A stretch of 64,000 nucleotides of DNA from an uncultured Bacilli bacterium (GTDB taxonomy: Bacteria; Bacillota_I; Bacilli_A; RF39; UBA660): positions 1 through 64,000 of the forward strand of contig CAKPRO010000007.1 in the NCBI GenBank assembly GCA_934182615.1, in the 5' to 3' direction. The position numbers and the translations under genes were made by a program. Below, piece by piece: positions 32,176-41,568 of the stretch (positions within the stretch are counted from its first letter, which is position 1; the number at the start of each line of letters is the position of its first letter). The notes beneath the pieces were generated by a model, which saw only the letters and a program-made list of their open reading frames with translations, did not search any database and had not been told where the DNA came from.

Positions 32176-33297
32176 TTATTTTAATAATAATTTATTAATA
32201 ACTTTATCAAATATTTCATTAAATTTATTTACTTCTTCTATGGTATTCTTACAAGATAAACTTATTCTAATGCTATGAGTTGCTATATTATTATCTGGAT
32301 ATAAACTATATACACTACTAGATAAATCACTAGTAGAGCAAGCACTTTTAGTAGATATATAAATATCCTCTTCTTCCATAGCATGAATAAATGTCTCTGG
32401 TTTAATATTTAATATACTAAAATTAATTACATAAGGTATACTATTAAAAGTACTATTAATATGAATATTATCATATTTCTTTAAATTACTAAGTATTTTA
32501 TTATTTAATTCTTCTACATATTTATAATTATCTTCAACATTAGGAATAATTAATTCTAATGCTTTCATTAAACTACATATTAAAGGTAAAGCCGGTGTCC
32601 CACTTCTATAAACAGTAGTACTCTTTCCTCCATGAATTAAATTATCAATAACAATATTATCTTTCTTTATAAGTAAGCCTATTCCTTTCATACCAAATAT
32701 CTTATGACCTGACATACTCATAAAATCCATATCATTAAAATCTACTTTAATTTTACCTATAGCCTGAGTAGCATCAACATGAAAATAACATTTAGGATAA
32801 TTATTTATAATCTTTCTAATTTCTTTAACATTTTGTTTAATACCAAGTTCACTATCTACATAAGAAATAGCTACTAATATAGTTTTATCATTTATTAATT
32901 CTTTTAAATTATCTAAATCTATTAATCCATCTTTATTTATTTTAACATAATCAATTATAAAGCCTTTACTTTCTAAGTATTTAACTGTTTCTATAGTACT
33001 AGAATGTTCTAAATGAGTAGTAATTATATGATTACCACGATTCTTATATCTAGAAGCAACTCCTTTTAAAACAGTATTATTAGATTCTGATGCTCCTGAT
33101 GTATAAATAATCTCACTAGGTTTAACATTTAATAATTTAGCAATTTTCTCAGTAGCATACTCTTCTAACTCCTTAGATTTAACTCCAAGACTATGAATAG
33201 AATTAGAGTTTCCTGGATATTCAGTACATACTTTATTAAAAGTTTCTAATACTTTAGGATCAACAAATGTAGTAGCACTATTATCAAAATAAATCAT
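32176..33297 (-). CDS. Cysteine desulfurase (NifS/IscS family)
   Basis: 373 residues. PLP-binding Lys in SMSGHKIFGMKGIGLL (about 200), substrate-site DNSATT start, His in TTHLEHSST, catalytic Cys in KSACSTSD (about 327). Removes sulfur from cysteine for Fe-S clusters or tRNA thiolation. In Firmicutes the mate is often thiI or mnmA, but neither is adjacent here, so the exact branch is unclear. Confidence 0.9.
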   Translation of the reverse strand: MIYFDNSATTFVDPKVLETFNKVCTEYPGNSNSIHSLGVKSKELEEYATEKIAKLLNVKPSEIIYTSGASESNNTVLKGVASRYKNRGNHIITTHLEHSSTIETVKYLESKGFIIDYVKINKDGLIDLDNLKELINDKTILVAISYVDSELGIKQNVKEIRKIINNYPKCYFHVDATQAIGKIKVDFNDMDFMSMSGHKIFGMKGIGLLIKKDNIVIDNLIHGGKSTTVYRSGTPALPLICSLMKALELIIPNVEDNYKYVEELNNKILSNLKKYDNIHINSTFNSIPYVINFSILNIKPETFIHAMEEEDIYISTKSACSTSDLSSSVYSLYPDNNIATHSIRISLSCKNTIEEVNKFNEIFDKVINKLLLK

Positions 33298-33357
33298 AAT
33301 ATTCCTTCTTTCTCTTAGTATTTTACCACAGATATTATTTTTTTTAAAGTAAATTTA

Positions 33358-33386
33358 TTTACTTATTTAAAATATTAGTTTATGAT
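33358..33386 (+). promoter_or_regulatory. Promoter of methyltransferase gene
   Basis: TTTACT (33358-33363), 17 bp, TATGAT (33381-33386), 18 nt before the ATG. Confidence 0.55.
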
Positions 33387-33403
33387 ATTTACAGGTGATT
33401 TTT

Positions 33404-34180
33404 ATGAACGAAAAAAATCTAATTACTTATTATAATAAATTTAATGAAGATAAAAGATTAACTAGAAGACATGGTATTATTGAATATAGGACCGCTACTA
33501 AATATATTCATGAATATTTAAATACTATGAATAATCCTAAAATAATTGATATAGGAGCAGGTACTGGTGCCTACTCTATTCCTCTTGCTAACGAAGGTTA
33601 TGATGTAACAGCAGTAGAATTAATAAAGCATAATTTAATGACATTAAAGAAAAATAGTGATAAAGTAAAAACTTATTTAGGTAATGCTATAGACTTACAT
33701 AAATTTAAAGATAATACTTTTGATATTGTCTTACTATTTGGTCCTATGTATCATTTGATTAGTAATGAAGATAAAATAAAAGCTCTTAGTGAAGCTAAAA
33801 GAATTGTTAAAGAAAATGGTTTGATTTTTATTAGTTATTATATGAATGAATATGCTATTATTACTCATGGTTTTATGGAAAATACTATTAAAGAAGATAT
33901 CAAAAATAATCTTATTGATCATAATTTTCATATTACTCCTAAAGAAGATGATTTATATAGTATGGTTAGATTAGAGGATATCAATTATTATAAAGATACT
34001 TTAAATCTAAAAAGAATTAAAATACTATCGCAAGATGGTCCTACTGACTACTTAAGAAAAATTATTAACAAAATGGATAATGAAACATTTGAAATATATT
34101 ATAAATATCATTTATCTATATGTGAAAGAGAAGAACTACTAGGAGCATCTTCTCATGTACTAGATATACTAAAAAAATAA
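33404..34180 (+). CDS. SAM-dependent class I methyltransferase
   Basis: 258 residues. SAM site IIDIGAGTGAYSIPLA (about 45), acidic strand end VTAVEL, and post-motif LLFGPMYHL. Generic small-molecule or RNA methyltransferase fold; substrate unknown. ATG 33404 is chosen because AGGTGA sits 5 nt upstream. Alone on the plus strand, with its own promoter and a terminator shared with the gene opposite. Confidence 0.85.
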   Translation: MNEKNLITYYNKFNEDKRLTRRHGIIEYRTATKYIHEYLNTMNNPKIIDIGAGTGAYSIPLANEGYDVTAVELIKHNLMTLKKNSDKVKTYLGNAIDLHKFKDNTFDIVLLFGPMYHLISNEDKIKALSEAKRIVKENGLIFISYYMNEYAIITHGFMENTIKEDIKNNLIDHNFHITPKEDDLYSMVRLEDINYYKDTLNLKRIKILSQDGPTDYLRKIINKMDNETFEIYYKYHLSICEREELLGASSHVLDILKK

Positions 34181-34199
34181 GTAGAAATTTTACTTATTT
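34175..34199. terminator. Bidirectional terminator
   Basis: AAATAAGTA/TACTTATTT hairpin with U-runs in both directions, between convergent genes. Confidence 0.75.
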
Positions 34200-34798
34200 T
34201 TTATTACCTTATTACATAATGGAATTAATATTCCACCTAAACTATTACCTAGTATCATTACTAATAAATATAATAATGTATTTAAACTCCATGTAGATGA
34301 TACTGAAAAGTAATACATATTAGCAATACAGTGTTCAAATCCACATAATATAAATACTATTACTCCTAGAAATACTGCTAGATACTTACCAATATCTTTT
34401 ACTTCTTTATATGTATTTACTGCTAAATACATAAGTATTCCACAAAAGAATGATAATATTAATATACTAATTAAAGTATCATTTAATTTTATTTCTGCTA
34501 ACATCTTAGCCTTTTCACTAATCATAGTATATATTCTAGTATACTTTAAAATAAAACCAACAAAAAAAGTTCCAATAAAATTACCTATCAAAGTTATTAT
34601 TAATTCTCTAATATATTTTTTATTAAAATTATTAATTAAATAACCTATCTTACCAGTATATAGATTAAAACTATATACTACTATTACAAATAATCCTATA
34701 GCAAATAATATAGAACCAACAATTTTATTATCTAATGACAAATAAATTGTTCCACCTATTCCTATCATCATTATATAGAGGGAAAAAGAAAAAAGCAA
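34190..34798 (-). CDS. Formate/nitrite transporter family protein, N-terminus doubtful
   Basis: About 190-202 residues with six hydrophobic segments. FNT signatures: NLYTGKIGY after helix 2 and GFEHCIANMYYF in the fifth helix. Family members form pentameric channels for formate, nitrite or hydrosulfide, usually 230-280 residues. The first helix here begins abruptly (IMMIGIGGTIYLS). The reading frame enters it from the terminator of the upstream gene, with no ribosome site before ATG 34771/34768 or TTG 34798. It may be leaderless (TATAAT overlaps the ATG) or 5'-truncated. Confidence 0.6.
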   Translation of the reverse strand: MLFSFSLYIMMIGIGGTIYLSLDNKIVGSILFAIGLFVIVVYSFNLYTGKIGYLINNFNKKYIRELIITLIGNFIGTFFVGFILKYTRIYTMISEKAKMLAEIKLNDTLISILILSFFCGILMYLAVNTYKEVKDIGKYLAVFLGVIVFILCGFEHCIANMYYFSVSSTWSLNTLLYLLVMILGNSLGGILIPLCNKVIKNK

Positions 34799-34811
34799 GA
34801 ACTACTTGCTT
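34793..34811 (-). terminator. Terminator of lipoprotein gene
   Basis: AAGCAAG/CTTGCTT hairpin then TTTTTTC on the minus strand, overlapping the stop of the lipoprotein gene and the extreme 5' end of the FNT frame. Confidence 0.75.
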
Positions 34812-35914
34812 ACTGGAAGTACTGATATACTTCTAGCTATATTTAATAATTCTTGCTTAGATAATTTATCACTAACTACATAGTATTCAATATTATTATC
34901 AATCCAATTAACAGAATTTTCATTTACTATTGCTACAGTAGATGCCATTAATTCTAAGTCACCATAAGTAGGTACTATTAAATGTTCTTTTTCTTTAGCA
35001 ATAGTCTCTTCAATTAACATAAATGGATTATCACCATCAAATGTTAATATTAATCTTTCTCCACTTTCTTTAGTTACCTTCTCTTTATTAGATAAATGTG
35101 TATTAGAAGGAAGATACATAGGATAAATAACATCTTCTATACTACTAGTTTCTTCTGTCTTAGTATTTTCTTTTTGTTCTTTATTATCATTAGTATTAGT
35201 ATTTTTATTTTCATTAACATTAGTATTATCATTAGTATTCTTATTTTCAGTAGTAGTATTATTCTCTTCACTAGGAGTATTATCTTCTTTAACATCAATA
35301 ATTTCTTTTAAATCAAAATAACTATCTTTAAACTTACTATTTAAATCAATCTTTTTATAATTCATTGATATTTGTTTATTACCATCTTTATCAATTACAG
35401 TTACTGATTTAATATTACTATTCTTATCAAGTAATATCTCTTGCTTTACTAGTTTAGGATTATTAGGATAATTAGCAGCCACTGTTAACTTATAACCATC
35501 TTTAGTTTCTTCAAACACTCTATTATCATCACTAGTTATATCTTCAAGAAGTGGTGCTAATAAATATACTTGAGAATTATTATATGGCCAATCACTTTGA
35601 AATTTAAAACTCTTATTAATTCTAGGAGTAACAACATATACACCTTCTGAATTACGAAGAATTATTTGTTCATGATTATTAACATTATTAACTAATCTTA
35701 CTTTATAGTTATCTTTCTTAGCATATGATACTTCAACATCATATGTATAAATATCCTCATTATTAACTATTTCTAATGTACCTTCTATATAATAAGAATT
35801 AGCATTATTAATCTTTTTAGTTAAATCTTTAATAATATCTGACTCGGTAGCTTTACCACATCCTCCTAAAAGAAATAATCCTCCCACTAAAAGAAACAAT
35901 AATTTTTTTTTCAT
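34802..35914 (-). CDS. Lipoprotein with LolA-like fold
   Basis: 370 residues. Lipobox LLGGC (Cys about 19). Residues about 25-205 resemble the LolA/YdcC-GerS group (KKINNANSYYIEGTLEI, YKVRL..., IILRNSEGVYVVTP..., FQSDWPYNNSQ). An Asn/Thr/Glu low-complexity linker follows (about 215-265), then a C-terminal domain (about 270-370) common in sporulation-related DUF4367-type proteins. Expected on the outer face of the membrane. No sporulation partners are in view, so the role is unknown. Confidence 0.75.
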   Translation of the reverse strand: MKKKLLFLLVGGLFLLGGCGKATESDIIKDLTKKINNANSYYIEGTLEIVNNEDIYTYDVEVSYAKKDNYKVRLVNNVNNHEQIILRNSEGVYVVTPRINKSFKFQSDWPYNNSQVYLLAPLLEDITSDDNRVFEETKDGYKLTVAANYPNNPKLVKQEILLDKNSNIKSVTVIDKDGNKQISMNYKKIDLNSKFKDSYFDLKEIIDVKEDNTPSEENNTTTENKNTNDNTNVNENKNTNTNDNKEQKENTKTEETSSIEDVIYPMYLPSNTHLSNKEKVTKESGERLILTFDGDNPFMLIEETIAKEKEHLIVPTYGDLELMASTVAIVNENSVNWIDNNIEYYVVSDKLSKQELLNIARSISVLPVSK

Positions 35915-36020
35915 TTTTCACCTCTTTTTGCTTTCTGATAAATTATATTAGTTTAAATTTCTTATATGATGAATAATTATTCTTTTTTGGGACAAAATAA
36001 AAATAAAAAGGAGGAAGAAA

Positions 36021-36215
36021 ATGAATACATTATATAAAATAGCTCTAACTATTGGTATCATAGGCTGTCTTAATTGGGGCTTAGTAGGTTTATTCAATTT
36101 CAATTTAGTTGAATATTTATTTGGAGATGGTAGCCTACTTACTAAAATAGTTTATGTATTAGTATTTATATCTGGTCTTATAGAGATTGGTATCTATACT
36201 AAAGATTTAGATTAA
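36021..36215 (+). CDS. DUF378 small membrane protein (YuzA-like)
   Basis: 64 residues, two transmembrane helices. IIGCLNWGLVGLFNFNLVEYLFG is the DUF378 signature. Function unknown. AAGGAGG upstream of ATG. Ends before a strong terminator. Confidence 0.85.
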   Translation: MNTLYKIALTIGIIGCLNWGLVGLFNFNLVEYLFGDGSLLTKIVYVLVFISGLIEIGIYTKDLD

Positions 36216-36219
36216 TTAA

Positions 36220-36249
36220 GATTATGAATAAAATTCATAGTCTTTTTTT
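36220..36249 (+). terminator. Terminator of DUF378 gene
   Basis: GATTATGAA/TTCATAGTC hairpin followed by seven T. Confidence 0.8.
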
Positions 36250-36261
36250 ATACCTAAATGT

Positions 36262-36313
36262 TATTTTCGAAACTATAGATTCGAAAATACCTCGGAAGAC
36301 TACAGGCTGAAGA
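36262..36313 (+). ncRNA. Candidate structured RNA, paired-hairpin element copy E2
   Basis: Perfect 10-bp hairpin (36262-36271 with 36280-36289) with loop ACTATAGA. After CC comes the second hairpin (36292-36313), with GGA/GAA internal loop and loop ACTACAGG. Base pairs next to the internal loop are C-G/U-A in swapped order relative to E1, and three pairs of stem 1 also differ while pairing is kept. Followed by a terminator (36346-36368) and then recU-pbp1A. Confidence 0.55.
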
Positions 36314-36345
36314 TGCAATAAAATAAATGTCAATTTTAACATATT

Positions 36346-36368
36346 AATCTATTTATATAGATTTTTTT
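36346..36368 (+). terminator. Terminator between element E2 and recU
   Basis: AATCTAT/ATAGATT with a 4-nt loop and a seven-T run. Would stop transcripts before recU unless read through; a TATAAT at 36381-36386 without a clear -35 could also start recU independently. Confidence 0.7.
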
Positions 36369-36402
36369 AAATTTTTATAGTATAATTAAGTAGGTGATAT
36401 TT

Positions 36403-36951
36403 GTGAATTACAGAACTAATTTCAATAGTAGTTTTGCCAATCGTGGTATGGCTCTTGAAAATGACCTCAATGAAACCAATAAATATTATCGAGAATATGA
36501 TATAGCTTTAATATATAAGAAGCCAACACCAATAAGAATAACAAAAACAAACTATCAAAATATGCGAATAACCGATGGCTTTTTTGAAAGCCCATCTACA
36601 CTAGATTATAATGGAGTATATAAAGGCTATTACATAGAATTTGATGCCAAAGAAACAAGAAGTAAAACAAGTTTTACTATCAATAATGTTCATAATCATC
36701 AAATAGAATATATAAAGAAAGTAATAAAACAAGGTGGTATAGTTTTTTTAATAGTAAGATTTACACTGTTAGATAAAAACTACATACTAAAAGGAAAAGA
36801 CTTAATAAACTTCATAGATAACAACGATAGAAAGTCTATTCCCCTATCTTACTTTGAAGAAAATTGTTATAAATTAGATATAAAATATGCTCCTAGACTA
36901 GACTATATAAAATATGTAGATAAAATGATTAAAGAGTTATCATCTTGTTAA
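36403..36951 (+). CDS. recU: Holliday junction resolvase RecU
   Basis: 182 residues from GTG 36403 (AGGTG 6 nt upstream). RecU landmarks: NRGMALENDLNETNKYY at the N-terminus, catalytic acidic/Lys set in YIEFDAKETR, and HQIEYIKKVIKQGGIVFLIVRF. Resolves four-way junctions during recombination and segregation. As in Bacillus, it is followed by a class A PBP gene, here with a 9-bp gap. Confidence 0.92.
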   Translation: MNYRTNFNSSFANRGMALENDLNETNKYYREYDIALIYKKPTPIRITKTNYQNMRITDGFFESPSTLDYNGVYKGYYIEFDAKETRSKTSFTINNVHNHQIEYIKKVIKQGGIVFLIVRFTLLDKNYILKGKDLINFIDNNDRKSIPLSYFEENCYKLDIKYAPRLDYIKYVDKMIKELSSC

Positions 36952-36959
36952 TAGGAACA

Positions 36960-39900
36960 ATGTTTATAATTATAACAATTTTAAGTATCATAGAATTTAA
37001 AGTCAAAGGATTAATTCTCCTAATAATTAGTATACCACTAGTTATAATCTACTTTAAAGCAAATGATATAACCAATTTATTAAAAAAGAAAGAAAGGACA
37101 AAAAATGATAAAATAAATTTATCAGAAAGAAAGGAAGTTGAATTTGTGAGCTCTAGAGATAGAAAAAAAGGGGTTAAGGTTGAAAAAAAGAAAAAAAACA
37201 ATGCTAACAATAAAAACATTAATAATGAAAAGAAAAGGAAAATAAAAATAAATACCAAACCAACTTGCAGTAGAGATAAAAAGGATAGCACTAAAGATAA
37301 AAAAGGTCTTTTACGAAAGATACTTACTATTATATTAGGTTTTGCTATTTTCTGTATCTTTGCCGCTATGGCATTTATGATTTATATAGTTATCAGTACA
37401 GGTAATTTTGATCCAGAAGCACTAAAAAATCAAGATCAAACTACTGTCTATGATAAAGATGGTAATGTATTTGCAACATTAGGTGCAGAAAAAAGAGAAT
37501 CAGTTACTTATGACGAATTACCACAAGTATTAATAGATGCCCTAATAGCTACCGAAGATTCCAGATTCTACGAACATAATGGTGTTGATATGGCCAGATT
37601 CTTAAAAGCTACTGCACTTAACTTAATAGGCAAAGATGATGCTGGTGGGGCATCTACTCTAACTATGCAAACAGTTAAAAATAATTTAACAAAGAAAGAT
37701 AGTCAAGAAACAAATAAAATACAAAAAATAATAAGAAAGTTCCAAGACGTATACCTATCAGTATTCTTTATGGAAAAGAAATATAGTAAAAATGAAATAT
37801 TAGAAATGTATGTTAATGATAGTTGTTTAGGTGGAAGAATATATGGTGTTGGAGAAGCAAGTAAATATTACTTTGGTAAAACCGTTTCCGAACTTAGTTT
37901 ACCTGAAGCATCATTACTAGCAGGAATGTACCAAGCTCCTAACAAATATGACCCATATAAACATCCCGAAGCTGCTGAAAAAAGAAGAAACACCGTTCTT
38001 TCTCTTATGGTAAGACATGGTTATATCACTGAAGAAGAAAAAGAAATGGCCACTGATGTAAGCATCGAAAGCATGCTAGCAGGAGGCAGTGGTTTAGGAG
38101 AATATGAAGGATATTTAGACACTGTAATACAAGAAGTTAAAGATAAAACTGGTGATGATCCTTCGCTAGTGTCAATGAAAATATACACAGCTTTAGATAG
38201 AAGTATTCAAGATGGAATCAATAAAGTCCTTAGTGGTGAATCTCATACTTGGGCAGATGATTCAGTACAAGCAGGTATTGCTATTACTAATGTTAATGAT
38301 GGTACAATCGTAGCCATTGGTGCCGGTAGAAATAGAACTGCTGGTGATTGGAACTATGCAACACAATCATTAAGGCAGCCAGGAAGTACCGCTAAACCAA
38401 TATTCGATTATGGCCCTGGTTTTGAATATAATGATTTTTCTACCTATACCCTATTCAATGACGAACCTTGGACATATACCAATGGTCCTGAAATAGGTAA
38501 CTGGGATGGATCATATCAAGGATTAATTACATTAAGACAAGCTCTTAGTGTATCAAGAAATATTCCAGCATTAAAAGCCTTCCAACAAGTAGACAAGAAA
38601 AATATTGTTACCTTTGTTAATGGCTTAGGAATTGATGTTGCATATAGTACCAAATCAGAAAATTATAAGAAAAACGAAACAACAGGATCAGACAACTTAA
38701 TCAATGAAGCCTACTCTATAGGTGGTATGTCATACGGTATTACTCCACTTGATATGGCTGAAGCATACGCTGCCTTCGCTAATGGCGGATATCATATTGA
38801 AACTCATGCCGTTACAAAAATAGAATACCGTTCTACCGGTAAAACAGTAGATTTCAATGAAGAAAAAGAAAAAGTAATGTCAGATTCCACTGCTTACCTA
38901 ATGAATAATGTTTTACAATATGCCGTTGAACATGGCTTCAATGGTGGTGCCAGAGTATATGGTTCTACAGTTGCCGCTAAAACAGGTACTTCTAACCTAT
39001 CAGATGAAGTATGTAGAGCAAAAGGAATTCCAGTAGGATCAGTAAATGATTTATGGACCGTTGCTTATACACCAGAATATTCCATAGCTTTATGGTATGG
39101 TTATGAAAAAGTAGATAAAGATCATTACTTATCTGGAGCAAGTGCTCCTAAAGATGCTGTTATGCGTTCTGTAATGCAATATGTACCAAAAACTACTAAA
39201 ACTTGGGAAATGCCTTCCTCAGTAGTAGCGGTTACTGTTGAAAAAGAAACATGGCCTGCAAAATTACCAAGTGAATACACACCTGATGATATGAAGATAA
39301 CTGAATACTTTAAGAAAGGTACCCAACCTACTGAAGTATCTGAAAGATATGCTAAATTACCAGAAGTAACTAATTTAACAAGTGAAAAAACTTCGGGTGG
39401 ATATAAATTAACTTGGAATTGGAAAAAACCAGATGTATTAGATGATGCTTATTTAAGTAAATATTTCAGTCAATCAGTATTTGGAAAACAATCAGGAAGC
39501 TATTTGCAAGCAAGAATAAATTATAATAATAATACTCTTGGTGGTATAGGTTTCGGTATATATGCTAAAAGTTCTTCTGGAACATTGGAAAGAATAGCCT
39601 TCACTACTGATACAGAATATACATATGTTCCAAGTAGTGCTGGAAGTTCCCAAATAGTAGTAAAAGCTGAATACAAATCATTTAAAGCCAATGCAAGTAA
39701 TGAAGCCGAAGTTACAATAAAAAGCGATGGTTCCACTGCCAGCTTAAGTATTCGCTTAAAAGGAGATACAAGCATAACCATTAATAAAGGCGAATATGTC
39801 GAAAAAGGTTACACAGTAAGTAATAACTCTGCTAAAGTAACATTTACTATAGATGGTGATAAAGAATATCAAAGCGAATCAGAATTAGAAGACGCTATTA

Positions 39901-39992
39901 ATAAATTAGAATCTGGTAATCACACAATAAGATATACTGCTACTTACAATGGTAAATCAGATAATGTAATTAGAACAGTTAAAATAAAATAG
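36960..39992 (+). CDS. pbpA: Class A penicillin-binding protein (PBP1A type)
   Basis: About 1010 residues. Two extra N-terminal hydrophobic stretches (about 1-40), a Lys/Asn-rich basic region (about 45-120), the main membrane anchor (about 122-145), glycosyltransferase (about 165-345; EDSRFYEHNG, GGASTLTMQ), and transpeptidase (about 400-740; SxxK in GSTAKP, SxN in SRN, KTG in AKTGTS). The C-terminal extension (about 760-1010) looks like FN3-like and Ig-like beta domains. Polymerises and cross-links peptidoglycan outside the membrane. ATG 36960 with AGGA upstream is preferred to the overlapping TTG 36945. The symbol is by analogy. Confidence 0.88.
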   Translation: MFIIITILSIIEFKVKGLILLIISIPLVIIYFKANDITNLLKKKERTKNDKINLSERKEVEFVSSRDRKKGVKVEKKKKNNANNKNINNEKKRKIKINTKPTCSRDKKDSTKDKKGLLRKILTIILGFAIFCIFAAMAFMIYIVISTGNFDPEALKNQDQTTVYDKDGNVFATLGAEKRESVTYDELPQVLIDALIATEDSRFYEHNGVDMARFLKATALNLIGKDDAGGASTLTMQTVKNNLTKKDSQETNKIQKIIRKFQDVYLSVFFMEKKYSKNEILEMYVNDSCLGGRIYGVGEASKYYFGKTVSELSLPEASLLAGMYQAPNKYDPYKHPEAAEKRRNTVLSLMVRHGYITEEEKEMATDVSIESMLAGGSGLGEYEGYLDTVIQEVKDKTGDDPSLVSMKIYTALDRSIQDGINKVLSGESHTWADDSVQAGIAITNVNDGTIVAIGAGRNRTAGDWNYATQSLRQPGSTAKPIFDYGPGFEYNDFSTYTLFNDEPWTYTNGPEIGNWDGSYQGLITLRQALSVSRNIPALKAFQQVDKKNIVTFVNGLGIDVAYSTKSENYKKNETTGSDNLINEAYSIGGMSYGITPLDMAEAYAAFANGGYHIETHAVTKIEYRSTGKTVDFNEEKEKVMSDSTAYLMNNVLQYAVEHGFNGGARVYGSTVAAKTGTSNLSDEVCRAKGIPVGSVNDLWTVAYTPEYSIALWYGYEKVDKDHYLSGASAPKDAVMRSVMQYVPKTTKTWEMPSSVVAVTVEKETWPAKLPSEYTPDDMKITEYFKKGTQPTEVSERYAKLPEVTNLTSEKTSGGYKLTWNWKKPDVLDDAYLSKYFSQSVFGKQSGSYLQARINYNNNTLGGIGFGIYAKSSSGTLERIAFTTDTEYTYVPSSAGSSQIVVKAEYKSFKANASNEAEVTIKSDGSTASLSIRLKGDTSITINKGEYVEKGYTVSNNSAKVTFTIDGDKEYQSESELEDAINKLESGNHTIRYTATYNGKSDNVIRTVKIK

Positions 39993-40016
39993 AGAGAATT
40001 TAATTTCTCTCTATTT
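39987..40016. terminator. Bidirectional terminator
   Basis: AAATAGAGAGAA/TTCTCTCTATTT between convergent pbp1A and the phosphoglycerol transferase gene. Confidence 0.8.
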
Positions 40017-41492
40017 TCTTATATATTTATAATAATAATTAGAATTCTTTTTTAATTCTTTATTAAAAGTATCAATGCCAATCTCTTCTGGAATAGTTTT
40101 TTTACTAGAAAATAAATTAGTTCCAAGTCCTAACCTATCTCCATCAATAGTAACTCCCAGTGATGCAAGAGTCGTTGGAAACATATCCATAGTTGTAAAA
40201 ACTCTATTTTTATTATTAACTGGTAAAACACGAGAATTAATAAAAGCATTATAAACAGTTCTATCATAATCACCAATAACATTATAAAAATTATCTTGCA
40301 TCGTTGGATGATCTCCAGTTAAAACAATCGTAGTATTTTCATAAAAATCCTGTTCTTGTATCCAAGAAATAAAATCCGCTATCATACTATCAGAACAGTA
40401 AAAAGAATTCGCATACGCCTCACTAAATACATTACTACAACTTTTATCAAGATAACCATCAGTAAAATGAGTATCCGCTGTTAACATCGTAAAATTAAAC
40501 GGTTTCCCATCATTAGCTAGTTTAATCAAATATTCTTTAGCATAAGTAAATAATTTACTATCTTCATATCCCCACCACTCATGATAATCACTATCAATCT
40601 TACCATCTTCAACAGCCGTATAATAATCACTAATAATATAATTATGGTTACTAAAATATGCCCTTCTACCACCAAAATTAGCATCAGAACCCATAAGCAA
40701 ATAATTATTATATCCATTAGAAGATAAAATATCCCCTAAAGTAGTAATGTTATTAAAACTAGTACTATTATTACTACTTACATCATCTAATTTAACCTTA
40801 AGTGGAATACCAGCTGTCTGTGCAATCATTGCCGCCACTGTCCAACTAGTACCATAAGACTCTCTAGCTCCTCCTAATAATTCAGTATTAGAAAAATTAA
40901 TATTATTTAAAGCAATATTCTCTAAATTAGGAGTTATTGATATATCAAATACTCCCCCATTTTTCTTACTAACATTAGTCATTTCCGTCGATTCCATAAA
41001 AATATATATCAAATTTTGTTTCTTATCAGGAAACTCTATATCAACCTCTTCAGGATTAACATAATAATTCTTAAATAAATCAGTATTCCTAAAACTATTA
41101 AAAACATAATCAAAAAATCCTACTACTGTTCCTAAATACCCAATAGAAATTATTAATATCACCAAACTATATCTCTTAATATTTTTAATAGGTAAAATAG
41201 TAAACTCTTTCTTATTACCCTTTCTTTTAATATCAATAGTAATCTTCCGACCAAAATCTCGTGTAGGAAGTATTAATACAGTATTCAAAAAAGTAAACAA
41301 AGTAAAACCATATAAAATAATAATAGCTATAGAAACAACTGATGCTCCATTCATACCTGCAACCTTTATCAAACTATAAATATATTGATCAAAACTAGCA
41401 TTATAAATATTTTGACTTAAATAAAAGGCAAAAACAATAATAGCATTAGCAATAAATAAAATTATATATTTTTTTAAATTAATTTTTTTCAT
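40011..41492 (-). CDS. LTA-synthase/phosphoglycerol-transferase-like sulfatase-fold enzyme
   Basis: 493 residues. About four or five N-terminal transmembrane helices, then an extracellular sulfatase-like domain. IYIFMESTEM holds the first metal Glu, SWTVAAMIAQTAGIPL the predicted nucleophile Thr, and GDHPTM and HEWW further metal/substrate residues. Closest by look to MdoB/LtaS-type enzymes that transfer phosphoglycerol to glycolipid, making lipoteichoic-acid-like polymers. The ATG at 41492 (GGTGG 5 nt upstream) is chosen; a longer version starts inside parC's 3' end. Confidence 0.82.
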   Translation of the reverse strand: MKKINLKKYIILFIANAIIVFAFYLSQNIYNASFDQYIYSLIKVAGMNGASVVSIAIIILYGFTLFTFLNTVLILPTRDFGRKITIDIKRKGNKKEFTILPIKNIKRYSLVILIISIGYLGTVVGFFDYVFNSFRNTDLFKNYYVNPEEVDIEFPDKKQNLIYIFMESTEMTNVSKKNGGVFDISITPNLENIALNNINFSNTELLGGARESYGTSWTVAAMIAQTAGIPLKVKLDDVSSNNSTSFNNITTLGDILSSNGYNNYLLMGSDANFGGRRAYFSNHNYIISDYYTAVEDGKIDSDYHEWWGYEDSKLFTYAKEYLIKLANDGKPFNFTMLTADTHFTDGYLDKSCSNVFSEAYANSFYCSDSMIADFISWIQEQDFYENTTIVLTGDHPTMQDNFYNVIGDYDRTVYNAFINSRVLPVNNKNRVFTTMDMFPTTLASLGVTIDGDRLGLGTNLFSSKKTIPEEIGIDTFNKELKKNSNYYYKYIRK

Positions 41493-41505
41493 TCTACCAC
41501 CTAAA

Positions 41506-41529
41506 AACTGTACTATAATTAGTACAGTT
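41506..41529 (-). promoter_or_regulatory. Inverted repeat upstream of LTA-synthase-like gene
   Basis: Perfect AACTGTACTA/TAGTACAGTT with 4-nt loop, 14 nt before the ATG at 41492 and 40 nt after parC. A short TTTTT follows. It may be a weak terminator of parC or an operator/attenuator. Confidence 0.55.
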
Positions 41530-41568
41530 ATAATATACCCTAATATATTCAATTTGTCAACTTTTAAA

